The notes beneath the pieces are model-generated. The model was not told the origin of the DNA. It searched no databases and saw only the letters and a list, made by a program, of their open reading frames with translations. A stretch of DNA of 64,000 nucleotides from Macrostomum hystrix (taxonomy: Eukaryota > Platyhelminthes > Macrostomidae), in contig CATNEN010000038.1 of the NCBI GenBank assembly GCA_950097015.1, positions 27,193,001-27,257,000 on the forward strand. The letters are read 5' to 3'. Of the stretch, positions 8,901 to 17,448 are shown piece by piece; within the stretch, counting starts at the first letter, position 1; every line of letters starts with the position of its first letter. Both the position numbers and the translations under genes were made by a program.

Positions 8901-11052
8901 ACGGTGACTGAGGTCTGCTTGCTGACAGAGCCAAGTCTGCAAGAGTACTTTCCAGAATGCTCAGGAAGTGCTCGAGCCACTGCAATCTTGTGATCTGCAA
9001 TGCAGGTACCGTTCGGAAGGCAGAGCTGGAGCCCGCTTGAGTTTGAGCACAGCATTGAGCTGTTGCAGTGCAGCTCGCATCTCACAGCGAAACTCGAGTT
9101 GACGGCCACAAACTGATCCGCGGAGACCGCTGAAAAAATATTTTGACTAGCTTGTATGATAAACAGATAAACAAATAGCGATCGAATGCATTTTATGTGA
9201 CTGAAGTCTCTGTGACGAGGTAAAGGCAGGATATGAATCTAGTATTGATTTTCGTTGATGAGGAGCTGATTTCTCAACGAGTTCATGAATTCCATTAATC
9301 AGAATGGCCGTTCAATTGGCTATTGGCGTTTTAATTGGGTTTGGGTTTTTGCTACCCAGCCCTGTCTGTTTTGCTGTCTGCTTACCTTGTATTCCTCACA
9401 GTCAGTTCTGACTTTGCTCTAATTCTATCTAGTTCTCTACATTTTCCGCCTTCTGATTGGTCCGCCTCTCACTTTCTAGCCTCCTCTCTTACCCTCAGTC
9501 GCGCACTCTTTTGTTATCGCCAAGCCAACCCCCTCCAGTCTGTCCAACTTAACCATGCGTTATACGAGTCGGATATAGCCAAGGGCACAGCGCCCTGTCA
9601 CTTTCGCTTCTCTTCTCTCCATTGGCTACCCGCATGGCAGCTAAAAAATTATTACTTCTCCTAATTTCTCGACACTTCTTCCAAGCAATTCGGAAATAAC
9701 TCGAGCAATTCTCTATTATTCCTCATTGTGTTTAAATTTGCTTTCGGCCTTCACACTTTAATCAATTTCCCCAGACTAACTTCTGCATTGTGCTATTTTT
9801 TACTGTTTGTCTCATTTGTCCGAGCTACGATATGAAGCGCAAAAATGTCCCGCTTTCAGGCCCTTATAATTCTTTAAAAGTTATAAACAAAGTAGAAAAT
9901 CTGCTCAACTTGTGCACTTCCTGCTTGAGAAATTACTTTAAACTGAACTCACTCAGTACGCTGACAGTGGATGTTTTTGCAACCGATCCGAATCTGCACC
10001 TGTAGTCACCTGAGTGCTTAGGCTGAGCACTGCCAATGTGCAGCTCATGGCCATTTATGCAGCTGCCGTTGGGAGAGCACAGTTGCAGCTCGCTTGAGCT
10101 CGAGTTGAGTTTTACTCCATCGCAGTGCAGCAAGCAGCTCACACTGAACTTTGAGCTCTGAGGCACCAGCTGAGGCGCTGAGGATTCTGGAGATTTACAA
10201 ACCATCCAATCGACATTGCTAAATCAAGGAAATTTAGAATTTCCATTTCACAACAAAAGGTCTATAGTAAAAGAGCCGAACTCACTCGGATGCACAGTCT
10301 GAAGCCTGAGATCTGCGAAGCTCATGAAGTCGTCAGGATAAGATGACCCAGTAATATCCCTTCGCAGCAGCAAGTGTCTCACCTGGAATTCAGATAAAAT
10401 CTCAGTGGGATCCAGAACTCATCAGAGCACAACTCAAGGCACAGAGCAGGTCTCACCTCCGCTAAGCAGTTCACGGTGAAGATCTCACCAGCCTCGATAT
10501 GCGCCTCATGCTTGCTCACCGTCAGGCCGCACCGTCTCCAGAGCTGCTGAGACTCTCTGAACTGGCTGTTCATTTTTCTTGAGCTGCAGTGATCACCTGA
10601 GAACAGCTGTCTGCTGCTGCTCGATGTCCAGATCTCGATGTCTTTGGCTCTCGGGTAGACATGTGTAGCGCCATCTAAAAGTGAGTACTTTCGACTAAGC
10701 AGTGGAAGCTGATGTGCATGAAAAAATGGAGCAGTGACTCACCCTCTCTGCCCTTCACAGTAACTAACCCGATAAGCACAGGCTCATTCAGCATCACTGC
10801 GAACCAATGAAATCCTCCGTCTGCTTGGCTTCTGTCTTTGCTGTGGAAGAACGCGTAGCTGGGGGTAGATTTCCATTTAGTGTCAATCGCTGTCTCTTCG
10901 TAGTAGCCTCTGATGCCGAAGCAAGTCCTTACATATTTGATCGACCCAAACCACGACGACTGCCAGGAGTTAAGCCCATTGTACTTGCGAATCGGCAACT
11001 CACAGGCTGCAGTTGCCATGGAAACTTGCAGTGCCAGGATTAGCAGAAGCAT
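5603..11052 (-). CDS. lectin-Ig transmembrane receptor, duplicated (13-exon model)
   Basis: Proposed type I membrane receptor. Exons, in transcription order: 11052-10743, 10674-10457, 10382-10286, 10186-9953, 9129-8896, 8648-8391, 8322-8105, 8030-7934, 7834-7601, 7520-7287, 6531-6298, 6199-6039, 5971-5603. Every junction is AG/GT with matching phase and the sum is 2898 bases (965 residues plus stop). Domain order: signal peptide; fucolectin/F5-8C-like domain; Ig; Ig; a second lectin-like domain; three Ig; about 110 residues of unclear beta type; a helix at about 912-936; a tail of about 29 residues without a recognised motif. Each Ig exon is 234 bp, phase 1-1, with the H-S-G-x-Y-x-C signature. 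The locus is a tandem duplication; whether both halves share one transcript is inferred from phase only. Alternatively the 5' half is a truncated gene and the 3' half a copy that lost its signal peptide. Confidence 0.6.
6039..6199 (-). CDS. receptor membrane-proximal exon
   Basis: 161-bp exon, phase 1 in and 0 out, between the third Ig exon and the transmembrane exon. It opens with PPSSLSIKF and contains CDFQAGEL; with the first part of the next exon it could form an FN3- or Ig-like beta sandwich, but no diagnostic motif is visible. Splice sites are CCGCCAG at the acceptor and CAG|GTGAGT at the donor. Confidence 0.65.
6298..6531 (-). CDS. Ig domain exon 3 (3' module)
   Basis: One complete Ig-like domain in a 234-bp phase 1-1 exon. 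It has VRCELHC in the B-strand region, a CLPNGTC loop and SEHSGNYSC in the F strand, the classic Ig cysteine signature. Extra cysteines suggest a second disulfide. N-glycosylation sequons are frequent. Its 5' half matches the chimeric exon at 8896-9129. Confidence 0.85.
6795..7213. repeat. 31-bp minisatellite in receptor intron
   Basis: About 13 copies of a 31-bp unit containing GGTCATTGTGTCAGTTGAGG, within the intron between the second and third Ig exons of the 3' module. The equivalent place in the 5' module does not carry it, so the array arose or expanded after the duplication or was lost on the other side. Confidence 0.93.
7287..7520 (-). CDS. Ig domain exon 2 (3' module)
   Basis: 234-bp phase 1-1 exon coding an Ig-like domain with SVSCELHC, CLPNGTC and PEHSGKYSC. 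The orthologous exon has been deleted from the 5' module (junction at 9903-9907). Its 3' half and its downstream intron match the chimeric exon at 8896-9129. Confidence 0.85.
7601..7834 (-). CDS. Ig domain exon 1 (3' module)
   Basis: 234-bp phase 1-1 exon with SVSCLLHC, CSPNGSC and PKHSGDYRC, nearly identical to 9953-10186. It follows the lectin-like domain directly, so the lectin-Ig junction is a short linker (SSAPQLVPQ). Confidence 0.85.
7934..8648 (-). CDS. second lectin-like domain (3' module, three exons)
   Basis: Exons 8648-8391, 8322-8105 and 8030-7934 code a galactose-binding-fold domain like F5/8 type C and fucolectins. Seen: GGFHWFAVML (the WW.VDL strand), IGLVTVKGRE (I..V.I.NR), AKDIEIW (L.d.EIRVG), then C followed by EAGEIFTVNC near the end and a final FADLRLQTV strand. 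The canonical fucose motif (His, then R-x-D, then R/K) is not clearly present, so the ligand is open. In this copy the signal-peptide coding part is replaced by repeat sequence. An ACTGCAG acceptor at 8649-8650 would let the domain be spliced in phase 1 from the preceding Ig exon. Confidence 0.6.
8683..8893. repeat. duplicated intron block (also 9697-9905 and part at 7224-7284)
   Basis: About 205 bp downstream, in transcription sense, of the chimeric Ig exon matches 9697-9905. Its end also matches the intron after the second Ig exon at 7224-7284. It marks the rearrangement breakpoints of this locus. Confidence 0.85.
8896..9129 (-). CDS. chimeric Ig domain exon (5' module)
   Basis: 234-bp phase 1-1 exon. 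Its first half (ADQFVAVNSSF, SSMLCSNSSG) and upstream intron match the third Ig exon at 6298-6531. Its second half (ADHKIAVARALPEHSGKYSC, SVSKQTSV) and downstream intron match the second Ig exon at 7287-7520. It is therefore a fusion between two Ig exons with the reading frame kept. Confidence 0.85.
9540..9665 (+). pseudogene. possible non-LTR retrotransposon 3' relic
   Basis: A short reading frame contains SLHWLPA, which resembles the conserved LHWLP block near the C-terminus of many LINE reverse transcriptase ORFs. It lies inside a 360-bp segment that is absent from the 3' module, so it is probably an insertion. Evidence is limited to this block. Confidence 0.3.
9953..10186 (-). CDS. Ig domain exon 1 (5' module)
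   Basis: 234-bp phase 1-1 exon nearly identical to 7601-7834, differing by few bases (for example GVKLN against GVNLN). It joins the lectin-like exon 10382-10286 in phase 1. Confidence 0.85.
10286..11052 (-). CDS. signal peptide and first lectin-like domain (5' module)
   Basis: Exons 11052-10743, 10674-10457 and 10382-10286. The start chosen is ATG 11050-11052, giving a signal peptide (MLLLILALQVSMATA) followed by CELPI. An upstream in-frame ATG at 11109 lies ahead of the expected transcription start. The lectin-like domain has the same motifs as the 3' module; the last two exons are almost identical between copies, while the first differs over about 40 residues (CFGIRGYY against CFSNRSST). 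That region would be the loop side of a galactose-binding fold, so ligand choice may differ (inference). Confidence 0.7.
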
Positions 11053-11116
11053 GGCCTTGGCCAGTTTGAGAATTTCAAAATCAGTAAAAATTTGTGCTGC
11101 TGAAATCAACCTGCAG

Positions 11117-11124
11117 AATTTATA
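11117..11124 (-). promoter_or_regulatory. TATA-box candidate of the receptor gene
   Basis: On the minus strand GCTATAAATTC lies about 65 bases before the chosen ATG. That places transcription start near 11090 and leaves a short 5' leader. This supports the 11052 ATG. Confidence 0.45.
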
Positions 11125-11129
11125 GCGGA

Positions 11130-11600
11130 TTCACTATGACGTCCTATTTGAATGAATCGGCACCTGCGATATGATTTGATGATCCAGAGAGTAACACTGT
11201 TCACAGCAAATCGAATAAAGGCACAATCTGCTTTATTTCGAAGCTTGGACCATGTTGTGTTGCTGCTAGATCATTTGTCTGCACTTGTTCTTTCTTGTTC
11301 TTTCTTTTTTCTTGTTCGATAATATAGCTTTTTCAATCCTTTTTAGTTCTTTCTGCGTTCAAATTGGTGCGTGGCTGTCAGCAGTATGACGTGGCAGCGG
11401 TGTCGGGATGTACCATAGAAGACAGAATCAATTCGGTAAAAACTGTGAGCAATTTGGGTCACATGGGGGAGGCATAGCCGAGACGAAGAATGTATAATTC
11501 TTGAACGCGTACGAGTGCTTTGGCCATAGACGCACGAGTAAGCGTTCATGAATTTCATTCTTATTAGAGCCATTCTAACCATAGACAAAATTCATATTAG
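11130..11600. other. intergenic stretch between receptor and LINE
   Basis: Non-repetitive sequence including a T-rich run near 11280-11340. I see no gene in it. Confidence 0.5.
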
Positions 11601-11609
11601 GAATAAAGT

Positions 11610-12190
11610 GTGGAGGGAGGAAGCTCGCACCGGCGGGACACAACGCCTGTGAGGTATGAGTCAGTCAAGGCCTACGGGCTAAGGTCTGCGATGCCTCACA
11701 CCTGCAGTCGCTTTTTGAGCAGGCTTGGCAGGAAGGAGCCCTGTGCCTTCGGGTACAGAGATCCTTCCACGCTGTCCCGTCAGCTGACCCATGGGTACAC
11801 GTCCCGCGAGTGTTCAAGGCTGACCCTAAGGCAGCCGGACAGAATGGGCAACAGCGCTGGATGACCCATCCAGGGCCTCTGGCCAAACTGGGTACCTCTA
11901 GCCCTGGCTGGAGGGAAAGGTGTCACCCTTTGACCTTAACAGGGTATGCGGCCAGTCTGCAGCGTTCGTGCACCTGTGCGTGATCAGGTACCTCTGGCTA
12001 CGGCTCTGAGGGACAGGTGTAACCCTTCGACCTCAACAGGGTACGCAGCCAGTCTGCGGGTCTGGCACTGCTCTAGGTATCCTCTTATGCCTAAGGTCTC
12101 ACCGCGCTGAGGGGCTGAAAGGTCCGGGGAGTTTATCCGGCCGTTGGCGGTTTTTATTATTATTTTTCTTTTCTCTCTTTCCAGCGACCT
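11610..12190 (+). mobile_element. LINE 5' leader
   Basis: GC-rich sequence ahead of LINE ORF1. It contains two diverged direct repeats (GCCCTGGCTGGAGGGAAAGG at 11898-11917 and the related block at about 11998-12020, each followed by TGTCACCCTTTGACC or its variant). A strongly diverged copy of part of it occurs at 55980-56290, which identifies it as the 5' untranslated part of a family. Confidence 0.65.
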
Positions 12191-13650
12191 ATGGAGTCCC
12201 ACTATAGCTCCAGCACGTCCCAGGACCCTGCTGAAACGCTGACCCCGGCCGGCAACGCAGATCCTCAGGACCAGCGTCAGGGCGACACCGGTTCCACCGG
12301 CGCTCAAAATCCATCCTGCTCCTCCGCCACTCAGGAAAACACCAGAGCGGCTGGATCAAAGAGCAAACGCTCCCCTGCCACGCAAGCCCGAAGCTTCGCC
12401 CGCCTCCAGGAATCCCGGCGGCGAAAACAGGAAGTACCGCCTCCGAGGAGGGGACTGGCAACTCTGCGAACATCGCGGAGGAAACGGCACCCAACAAGGA
12501 GGCGGACTCCTCACGCCGTCCGGGAAACCCGGAAGCGCGGAAAAGTGCCGCCCAGGCCTCTGGGAAGTCCGGTTCCTCTCGCGGCGAAACCTCTCACAGC
12601 CATCCAGAAACTCCGACGACTGCTGGGGGGCCCCTTGCGGGAGGCGCCGGCCAAACCACAAAGCCAAAGCACATTTACGCTGCTATGGCAAAGAGGCAGC
12701 CGGCCTTGGTTATCCGAGTCCAGGAGACGCCCCTCTCGACAGCGCAACTCGACCAGATCTGGCGCAGATTGGACTCCCATCTGGTCAAACTGGCACTGAG
12801 CGGCACTGTGCTGCATGTCCTGAAGACTGACATCCAGGACCAAGCCCTCATTGTCCAGCCTGCCGACAACCAGTCCGGACAGCAACTCCTCGAGATGCTG
12901 AAATCCTTCGACTGGGGCACGGCAATGGGCAACCTGTTTATCTACAGGGAAGACGAGCGCCCCCAGACACACCGTCATCGTGTTTGGATCCCAGCTCGCA
13001 GCGCCATCACCAACGCCGGAGAACTGCGCCGCCTGCTGTTAGCAATCCACCCGGATCTGCCAGCAAACGGTGTCGTGGTTCATGAAACCATCACCAGATC
13101 TGGTGGAGACGGTTTCACGGCCATCCTAGGACTGTCGGACAGCTGGATGCTCCGCTGCCCAAACATGTCCTACATCAGTGCAGGCCTCACTCGAATGCAG
13201 ATTTTCAGCTTCAAGTCCGACGCCACTCGCCCGCCGCCCCCGGAAAAGCGGAAACGGACGAACCAGAGCTCTGCCGGGTCCCCGCGCCCTGGAACACAGA
13301 CTCCTTGTCGTCACGACCACTCCGAGGATGCGGACCCTATTAGGGGCAAAGCCGCGCGAGCCGCAACAACAGGCGGACGTGGTAAGGGCCGGAAACCCGC
13401 CCGCAACACCATCCGTACTGGCCTGACTCAGCGCGCCAGACAGCTGTCGGACCCCAACAGTGGACGCCACCACAGCACCACCCGGCCCAATGTCTCATCG
13501 GAACCCCCGACGGAAAACCGGGCTGAGGATACGGACGCCGCTGTTGCGGCAGCCCCGGCCTCAGCTCTGGACCCGATTCAGGAGGAACCGATGGAGCTCG
13601 GGCAAAACACCGGCGAGGACGAGGAATCGCTCCTGAACAACTCGCCGTAG
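12191..13650 (+). pseudogene. LINE ORF1 (frameshifted)
   Basis: The nucleic-acid-binding first ORF of the non-LTR element. The reading frame opens at ATG 12191, and the sensible low-complexity S/A/G-rich frame is continued in another frame from about 12400. The main part is 12685-13650 (about 320 codons) with ALVIRVQETPLS, a central HRVWIPARS block and a basic KRKR.N tail rich in R, K, G and T. It resembles ORF1 proteins of Jockey/R1-type elements and perhaps the DUF4780 family; I cannot confirm the family. No CCHC knuckles were seen. The stop at 13650 is followed after 35 bases by ORF2. The frame change means this copy is probably dead. Confidence 0.65.
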
Positions 13651-13685
13651 GCCAGCAGGTAGCCGCACGGACCACCCCTCCTGGG

Positions 13686-13990
13686 GTGAGCTTCCTGCAG
13701 CTGAACCTGCACCACTGCATCGCGGCCTCGACCAACCTGGCGCGTGTGGTGGACTTCGAAAAACCGGGCATCATCCTCCTCCAAGAGCCCTGGACGAAGA
13801 AAGGTAAGATTCCGAACATTCCTGCAGGTTTTGACTGTTTTTTCATGCCCCAAAACCCCAGGGCTGCTGTGTTCGCGACTACCGATCTCAAAGCTTGGTA
13901 TAGACCAGACCTCTCTGACAAAGACCTCTGTGTCATCCAAACCAACCACATTCTCCCGAACCGCACCGTCATCATCGCCTCTATCTACAT
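13686..13990 (+). pseudogene. LINE ORF2 N-terminus: APE-type endonuclease, broken
   Basis: Starts with FLQLNLHHC and has ILLQEPW, the first catalytic block of the endonuclease/exonuclease/phosphatase fold (N then E), followed by AAVFATTDL. It ends at IIASIYI, where a minisatellite-bearing insertion begins. The second half of the endonuclease (Asp and His blocks) is missing, so it cannot be active. Confidence 0.75.
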
Positions 13991-13991
13991 T

Positions 13992-14410
13992 ATTGTCAAC
14001 TTGGGGGTCATTGTCAACTGGGGGATCATTGTCAACTGAGAGATCATTGTCAACTGGGGGATCTTTGTAGCTGTAAAAAAGCTGAAAATTATACAGCTGC
14101 TAAAAAGCATTTACTGGACAAGAATAAAAAATACTACACGACTAAGTTGGTTTCATGATTTCAAATGATTTCCACTCGAAATTATTAACCTGGAAAGTCA
14201 CCTATAGAAAATTTTATCTTAACTCTGACTATGTCAGTACACTATATGGCTGTCGTCGGTGTCCCAATAGATTTGAGCACAGCTTATCGAGTCGGATTCA
14301 ATTGAAAATCAATCTAGAAATGATTTCCTACACGACTGAGTTGGTTTCATGATTTCAAATGATTTCCACTCGAACTTATTAACCTGGAAAGTCACCTAGA
14401 AAAAGGCGCG
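13992..14410 (+). mobile_element. composite repeat B inserted in LINE ORF2
   Basis: Four units of the 19-bp repeat (CTGGGGGATCATTGTCAAC) followed by a unique tail (TTTGTAGCTG.AAAAAGCTG, then CAGCTGCTAAAAAG). The same array and tail, on the other strand and with far more units, occur at 47985-49110. After the tail, two near-identical blocks of about 76 bp lie at 14136-14212 and 14331-14407. The LINE frame resumes after 14410 with about half the endonuclease gone, so the insertion came with a deletion. Confidence 0.75.
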
Positions 14411-14429
14411 GGTTGGGCGCAGTGTGTCC

Positions 14430-15605
14430 CACCGGGGGAATACTGACTGGACGGCCTTTGCGGAATCCGTGAAGCGCCAGACCAACCAGTTAGAATCCGT
14501 TGTTCCTGCCACCTGTCAAGAAGTGGACGATCTAGCCGATCTGCTCAGCACGACCATCTTGACAGCTCATGAAACCTCTTGCCCCCTTAAAGCCTACAAA
14601 AGGCAAAAAATCCGCTCCCTGGTGGAACCCAGCGCTTGGAACCCTCCGGCGCAAGGCCAAATCCCTCCAGCGGATTGCGCGGAAAAGCAAGGACCCAGCT
14701 GACCTGACCGCCTACCAGAATGCGATTCGTGATTTTAAGCGTGACACCAGGAAAGCGAAGTTCGAAAAGTGGCGCCAATACTGCTCCGAGCTGGAGGGCG
14801 CCCGCCCAACCTCTCGCGTTGTAAAAGCGCTTACTCTTGACAAAATGTCGAAGCTCTCAGTGATCAAAAGACCAGATGGCCGGCTTGCTGAGAATCCTGG
14901 CGAATCGCTGGACATAATGCTCGCCAGCGCTTTCCCCCGGACCGCGCCGCTTCAGGACCCGCCGGACCACACTCCGGGTGGACACATCCTTGCGACCACC
15001 ATTATCACTAGAGAACGGACAGCTCGCACTGCTAATTCCTTCTCGCCTTTTAAGTCGCCTGGACCTGACAACATTTACCCCGCCTTCCTACACGAAGCGG
15101 TGAAAAATGACAGGTTTCTCGGCCTCCTTTGCAACCTGTTCAAGGCCTGTATCACCCTCGGGTACGTACCCAGGTCTTGGCAGGAAAGCCACTATCGTCT
15201 TCATCCCCAAGCCTGGGAAGGGAGACTACCACTCCGCCAAAGCCTTCCGCCCCATCAGCTTAACATCTTTCTTTCTTAAGCTGCTTGAAAGGCTTGTTCT
15301 TTGGCGCCTCCTTCACGCTGAGCTGAGGAACTCCCCGCTCTCCGCCAATCAGCACGCTTTTCGATCCGGACGTTCCATCGAAAGTGCTCTGCACGCCATT
15401 GTCGACAAGCTGGAGCGCGCCGTGCTTGGCACCGGTTTCGCTCTCTCGCTTTTCCTCGACATTGATGGTGCCTTCGACAATGTGCTTTTCGGAGCCTTTA
15501 GGCGAGCCCTGGAACGCCGGGCTACGCACGAGCACCTCACCCGCACCTATATGATCTCTCACCGAACTGCCACCTCGCACCTGCTTGGCCACTCCCGCTG
15601 TAATT
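14430..15605 (+). pseudogene. LINE reverse transcriptase, frameshifted and truncated
   Basis: Linker and reverse transcriptase of ORF2 spread over three frames, with shifts near 14620 and 15175. Seen: PFKSPGPDNIYPAFL (RT block 1), IVFIPKPGKGDY, RPISLTSFFLKLLERL (block 2), HAFRSGRSIESAL and FLDIDGAFDNV (motif A with the first catalytic aspartates). The sequence ends abruptly after HLLGHSR, before the YADD motif C, so the copy is dead. Frame order and motifs point to a Jockey/R1-like clade. Confidence 0.85.
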
Positions 15606-16011
15606 ATTCTGGTGAATCGGTCGGAGTTAGCAAGTATTTATTAAAGCTAAAATGATGTTGAGCATGATAAGCATACCATAAATGTATTAGTCATGACGGA
15701 AATTCGTTAACATATGCTTGCTAAGCTGATAAATAATAAACTGATTCGACTGGGTTTAACAGGTAAATTTGTTTATTTACACTAAACTATCTTATTTTAC
15801 AGTTCAGATTCGTGTGAGCTTTCTAAATTAGGCACGCTAAACAAATCACTTACAAGTTCGATTCTTCACAAAACTCATCTCGCTGGTTAGATACTGAGGA
15901 CCTGTAGTCGGGGCACTAGCCATCACTCTGGCTGATACGCTGATGAAATACTCTAACCCCGACTCGGCATATTGGCACTGATAATTGTATTTGTCTGTGA
16001 TGGGTCCATGA
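15606..16011. other. unique AT-rich spacer
   Basis: No gene, array or motif that I can support. Confidence 0.5.
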
Positions 16012-16305
16012 GACTTGCCCGCAGGCGAACTGCCCGCCGAGATTTGCCCGCAGGAGATTTGCCCGTCGAGATTTGCCCGCCGAGGTTTGCCCGCAGAGAT
16101 TTGCCCGCAGTGCATTCTGCCCGCAGGAGATTTGCCCGTCGAGATTTGCCCATCGAGATTTGCCCGTCGAGATTTGCCCGTCGAGATTTGCCCGTCGAGA
16201 TTTGCCTGTCGAGATTTTCCCGCAGAGATTTTCCCGTCGAGATTTTCCCGTCGAGATTTGCCCGCAGAGATTTGCCCGCAGAGATTTTCCCGCAATGCAG
16301 TTTTA
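16012..16305. repeat. 14-15-bp minisatellite array
   Basis: About 20 imperfect copies of GCCCGTCGAGATTT, with 15-bp variants containing CGCAGGAG. Plus- and minus-strand ORFs here (R-R-D-L-P type repeats) are array translations. Confidence 0.9.
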
Positions 16306-16505
16306 ATCTTGCAAAAATCGACTTATACTTATCGAAATTATTTACCTGCCAGATTTCAACCGTGTGAATCTGAAACTCTTACTGCCGCAAATGCATAAGA
16401 TATTTCTTTGGCATTTCGCAGACACCTCAAATTTCCTTTCTGCTAAATTACTGTAGCCTGTTCTATAATCTTTTGTAGCAGCAATTTTTTGCTGGTGCCT
16501 GGTGG

Positions 16506-16730
16506 TAGGGATGGTAAAATCCCGGCTAGTTTCCAATCCCAGGATTGTCGGGTTCGGGACATTCCTGTCCAACTCCCATAAAATCCCCAGCATTTTCAGT
16601 CCCAGCAAATCCCGAAAAATTGAAATCCCGCTGAATGGTGGGCAATTTTAAGTCCTGAGATATGCTGCTACAAACACCTGGAATTCCAGGTGTTTGCTCT
16701 CAAATCCCGGTCCCGGTATTGGAATCTCTA
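16506..16730. mobile_element. hAT-type MITE, 225 bp
   Basis: Terminal inverted repeats are TAGGGATGGTAAAATCCCGG at the left and the complement of TAGAGATTCCAATACCGGGA at the right, matching at most positions. Flanking 8-mers CCTGGTGG (16498-16505) and GCTGGTGG (16731-16738) agree at 7 of 8 sites, as expected for the 8-bp target duplication of hAT elements. There is no transposase, so the element is non-autonomous. The interior is full of ATCCCGG-like motifs and carries a 26-bp perfect palindrome at 16671-16696. Confidence 0.75.
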
Positions 16731-16739
16731 GCTGGTGGA

Positions 16740-17320
16740 GCGCTGTCTGTTTCAAATTCACATGTCAGCCGCCTGGATTTTATCACCTCGATCTGCTCAA
16801 CCACCGAACGACAAATCCAGTAAATAAGCCATGGAGTCCTATATGGTGCATGTCGGGGACCCCACGACATTTTATAATCTGGCCCTTACATAGAGTATGA
16901 GTATGCAGAGCATTTTCTAAAAACATCGCCTTGTGCATGTGGCGACGGGCAGCTGGCTTATCTATATAACAAATTTAATGAAATTTAAAGACCTGCTTAT
17001 TAACTCCTCGCTAAAGATCCAGAAAGCAGTGTAAACAAAGTCTGATGTGATTCTTTCTCGCTAATTCTATCCTGGACCCCTATATCTCAATTCCCAGTCT
17101 TCGATAAAATGTCCATAAAATCTGTCTGGATTTCATTCTCTCTGGGTCTGGGTCTGGGTCTGGGTCTCTCATTCTCTCTTCTCTTTCTGATTGGCTGCAG
17201 GCACCCCACCCCTTTAGCCTCCTTCTTGTCTTGCGTGCCCCTTATTCCTTTGATCGCGCCTCCTAACCCAACCCCTCTCTTTGCCCACCCCTCCTTTCTC
17301 TCAACCCCCTGTTATCTCCT
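16740..17320. other. unique sequence upstream of MULE relic
   Basis: Contains a run of four CTGGGT hexamers near 17145-17170 and a pyrimidine-rich stretch. No gene seen. Confidence 0.45.
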
Positions 17321-17322
17321 AT

Positions 17323-17335
17323 AATATATAAATAC
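17323..17335 (+). promoter_or_regulatory. TATA-box candidate before MULE-type gene
   Basis: ATAATATATAAATAC lies about 120 bases ahead of the ATG at 17449 of the transposase reading frame. Confidence 0.35.
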
Positions 17336-17448
17336 ACTGCCCTTCCTTACTGCTTAGTGTATTCAACTTTAGTCTGGTCAAGTTAGACTGCGACAACTCT
17401 ACATATATAAAGTGAATTTCAAGACAACGTTAATAACAAGCAGACCAC

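Noticed and set aside
13126-13975. Minus-strand ORFs of 115-211 codons over the LINE
   Set aside because: They are shadows of ORF1 and ORF2 in GC-rich sequence; the plus-strand frames carry the recognisable motifs.
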